Below are positions 21,204 to 21,826 of a DNA stretch of 21,826 nt, piece after piece. Position 1 is the first letter of the stretch, and each line of letters begins with the position of its first letter. Under the pieces are notes generated by a model. The model saw only the letters and a list, made by a program, of their open reading frames with translations. It had not been told where the DNA came from and ran no database searches. The translations under genes were made by a program, and so were the position numbers. Source of the stretch: a virus; IMG/VR virus record IMGVR_UViG_3300044673_000448, positions 1-21,826 of that record; one strand, given 5' to 3'.

Positions 21204-21826
21204 CCGCCAGCGAGCTGCTCGAGCGCGGCCGCGCCGCCGCCGCGTGGAAGTGGACCCCCGTTATCCTGGTGGCGCTCCTTGCCGCCCTCCTGGTGCAGCG
21301 GCTCGACGCCGGCCGGCGCGCCTCGGGGGAGGCGGCCCGGCTCGCCGAGGCGGAGGTGCTCAGGCAGCGCGGCCTCGCCGTGGCGGCCCAGACGGACGCC
21401 GCCGGGGCGCGCTCGGCGCTCCGGGACGCCGTCGCCCAGGTCGAGGGGCTCGCCGCCGAGGTGAAGCGCCTCCAGGCCGCCGCCCCGGGCGCCCGCCCCG
21501 TCATCGTCATCCGGTCGACCACCGGGCCGGCCGAGGTCGGCGGCGCGCCGCGCGCCGCGGACCCGGCCGGCGTCGTGCCGGCGTGCGCGCCCTGCCGCGC
21601 CTGCGTCCTGGCGGCCGGGGACCGCGGCGAGCTCCGCCTGGCGCAGGCCGGGTTCCAGACCAAGGGCGGGAACCTCGTCTTCGTCGGCGCCGGCGAGGCC
21701 TGGCGGGTGTGGCCGGAGCCGGCGACACGACTCTTCAGCGGCCCCCTCACGGCGGAGACCACGATCGAGCGGCCCGAGGGCGCGCCGGGGTGGGGCTTCG
21801 GCGGGATCGCCTGGGCCTGTCTCTTA
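21200..21826 (+). CDS. Membrane-anchored coiled-coil protein, spanin-like (partial)
   Basis: This is an incomplete gene, 209 residues to the window edge, starting at GTG 21200 over the previous TGA. It has one strong membrane helix at about 19-32 (P-V-I-L-V-A-L-L-A-A-L-L-V), then a long Ala/Glu/Arg coiled coil to about residue 100, then a compact region with a C-A-P-C-R-A-C motif near 133-138. This N-in membrane anchor plus periplasmic coiled coil is the plan of an inner-membrane spanin, and it sits after the holin as in many lysis cassettes. The Cys motif and C-terminal extension are not typical of Rz. The last ten bases match a sequencing adapter, so the last three residues may be spurious. 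Confidence 0.6.
   Translation, partial: MTASELLERGRAAAAWKWTPVILVALLAALLVQRLDAGRRASGEAARLAEAEVLRQRGLAVAAQTDAAGARSALRDAVAQVEGLAAEVKRLQAAAPGARPVIVIRSTTGPAEVGGAPRAADPAGVVPACAPCRACVLAAGDRGELRLAQAGFQTKGGNLVFVGAGEAWRVWPEPATRLFSGPLTAETTIERPEGAPGWGFGGIAWACLL

Noticed and set aside
1-21826. tRNA, CRISPR array, IS element, integrase, repressor or att site
   Set aside because: No cloverleaf, regular repeat-spacer pattern, transposase or integrase motif was seen by eye in either strand.

Overview
The window is a contiguous piece of a tailed-phage (Caudoviricetes, siphovirus-type) genome or prophage with very high G+C and strong G/C preference at third codon positions. About 28 of the 29 genes run on the plus strand, packed head to tail with ATGA, GTGA and TGATG overlaps, as in one long late operon. 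The host is probably a high-G+C Gram-negative bacterium, judging by a lipobox lipoprotein and a spanin-like membrane protein. Myxococcota or Pseudomonadota are possible, but nothing here fixes the host. No integrase, repressor, tRNA, rRNA or CRISPR array is visible, so temperate lifestyle cannot be judged.

Layout. (1) 1-3302: small accessory genes, namely a VRR-NUC-like nuclease end, Cys-rich proteins, a CCHC zinc-knuckle/coiled-coil reading frame, a FNGRD (MazG-like) coiled-coil protein, and a gene with distinctly different codon use. (2) 3344-6294: packaging module with HNH endonuclease, P27-family small terminase, large terminase and a small membrane protein. (3) 6376-9693: portal, ClpP-like maturation protease and HK97-type major capsid protein. 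(4) 9720-12312: small capsid-associated proteins and the connector series (phiE125 gp8-like, head-tail adaptor, HK97 gp10-like, DUF3168 tail completion). (5) 12316-19284: tail tube, a beta-rich small protein, tail chaperone with a G/GT-type -1 frameshift, tape measure, then M-like, L-like (four C-terminal cysteines spaced as in an Fe-S tail-tip protein) and J-like tail-tip proteins. (6) 19287-19958: one minus-strand lipoprotein, a probable moron. (7) 20048-21826: zinc-ribbon protein, lysozyme-like endolysin, holin-like protein and an incomplete TM/coiled-coil protein.

How it fits together. The HNH protein and the terminases cut and package DNA through the portal. The protease matures the capsid around the N-terminal delta domain of the capsid protein. 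The connector proteins join the head to a long tail built on a 752-residue tape measure. The last genes form a lysis cassette. The most notable signals are two candidate recoding sites (a near-textbook G/GT slippery site, and an unexpected A7/hairpin site at the HNH-small terminase junction), a structured repeat-bearing DNA stretch before the small terminase that could be the packaging start, the antisense lipoprotein, and the L-like cysteine pattern. The last ten bases equal the start of the Nextera transposon adapter, so the extreme right end is probably not genomic.
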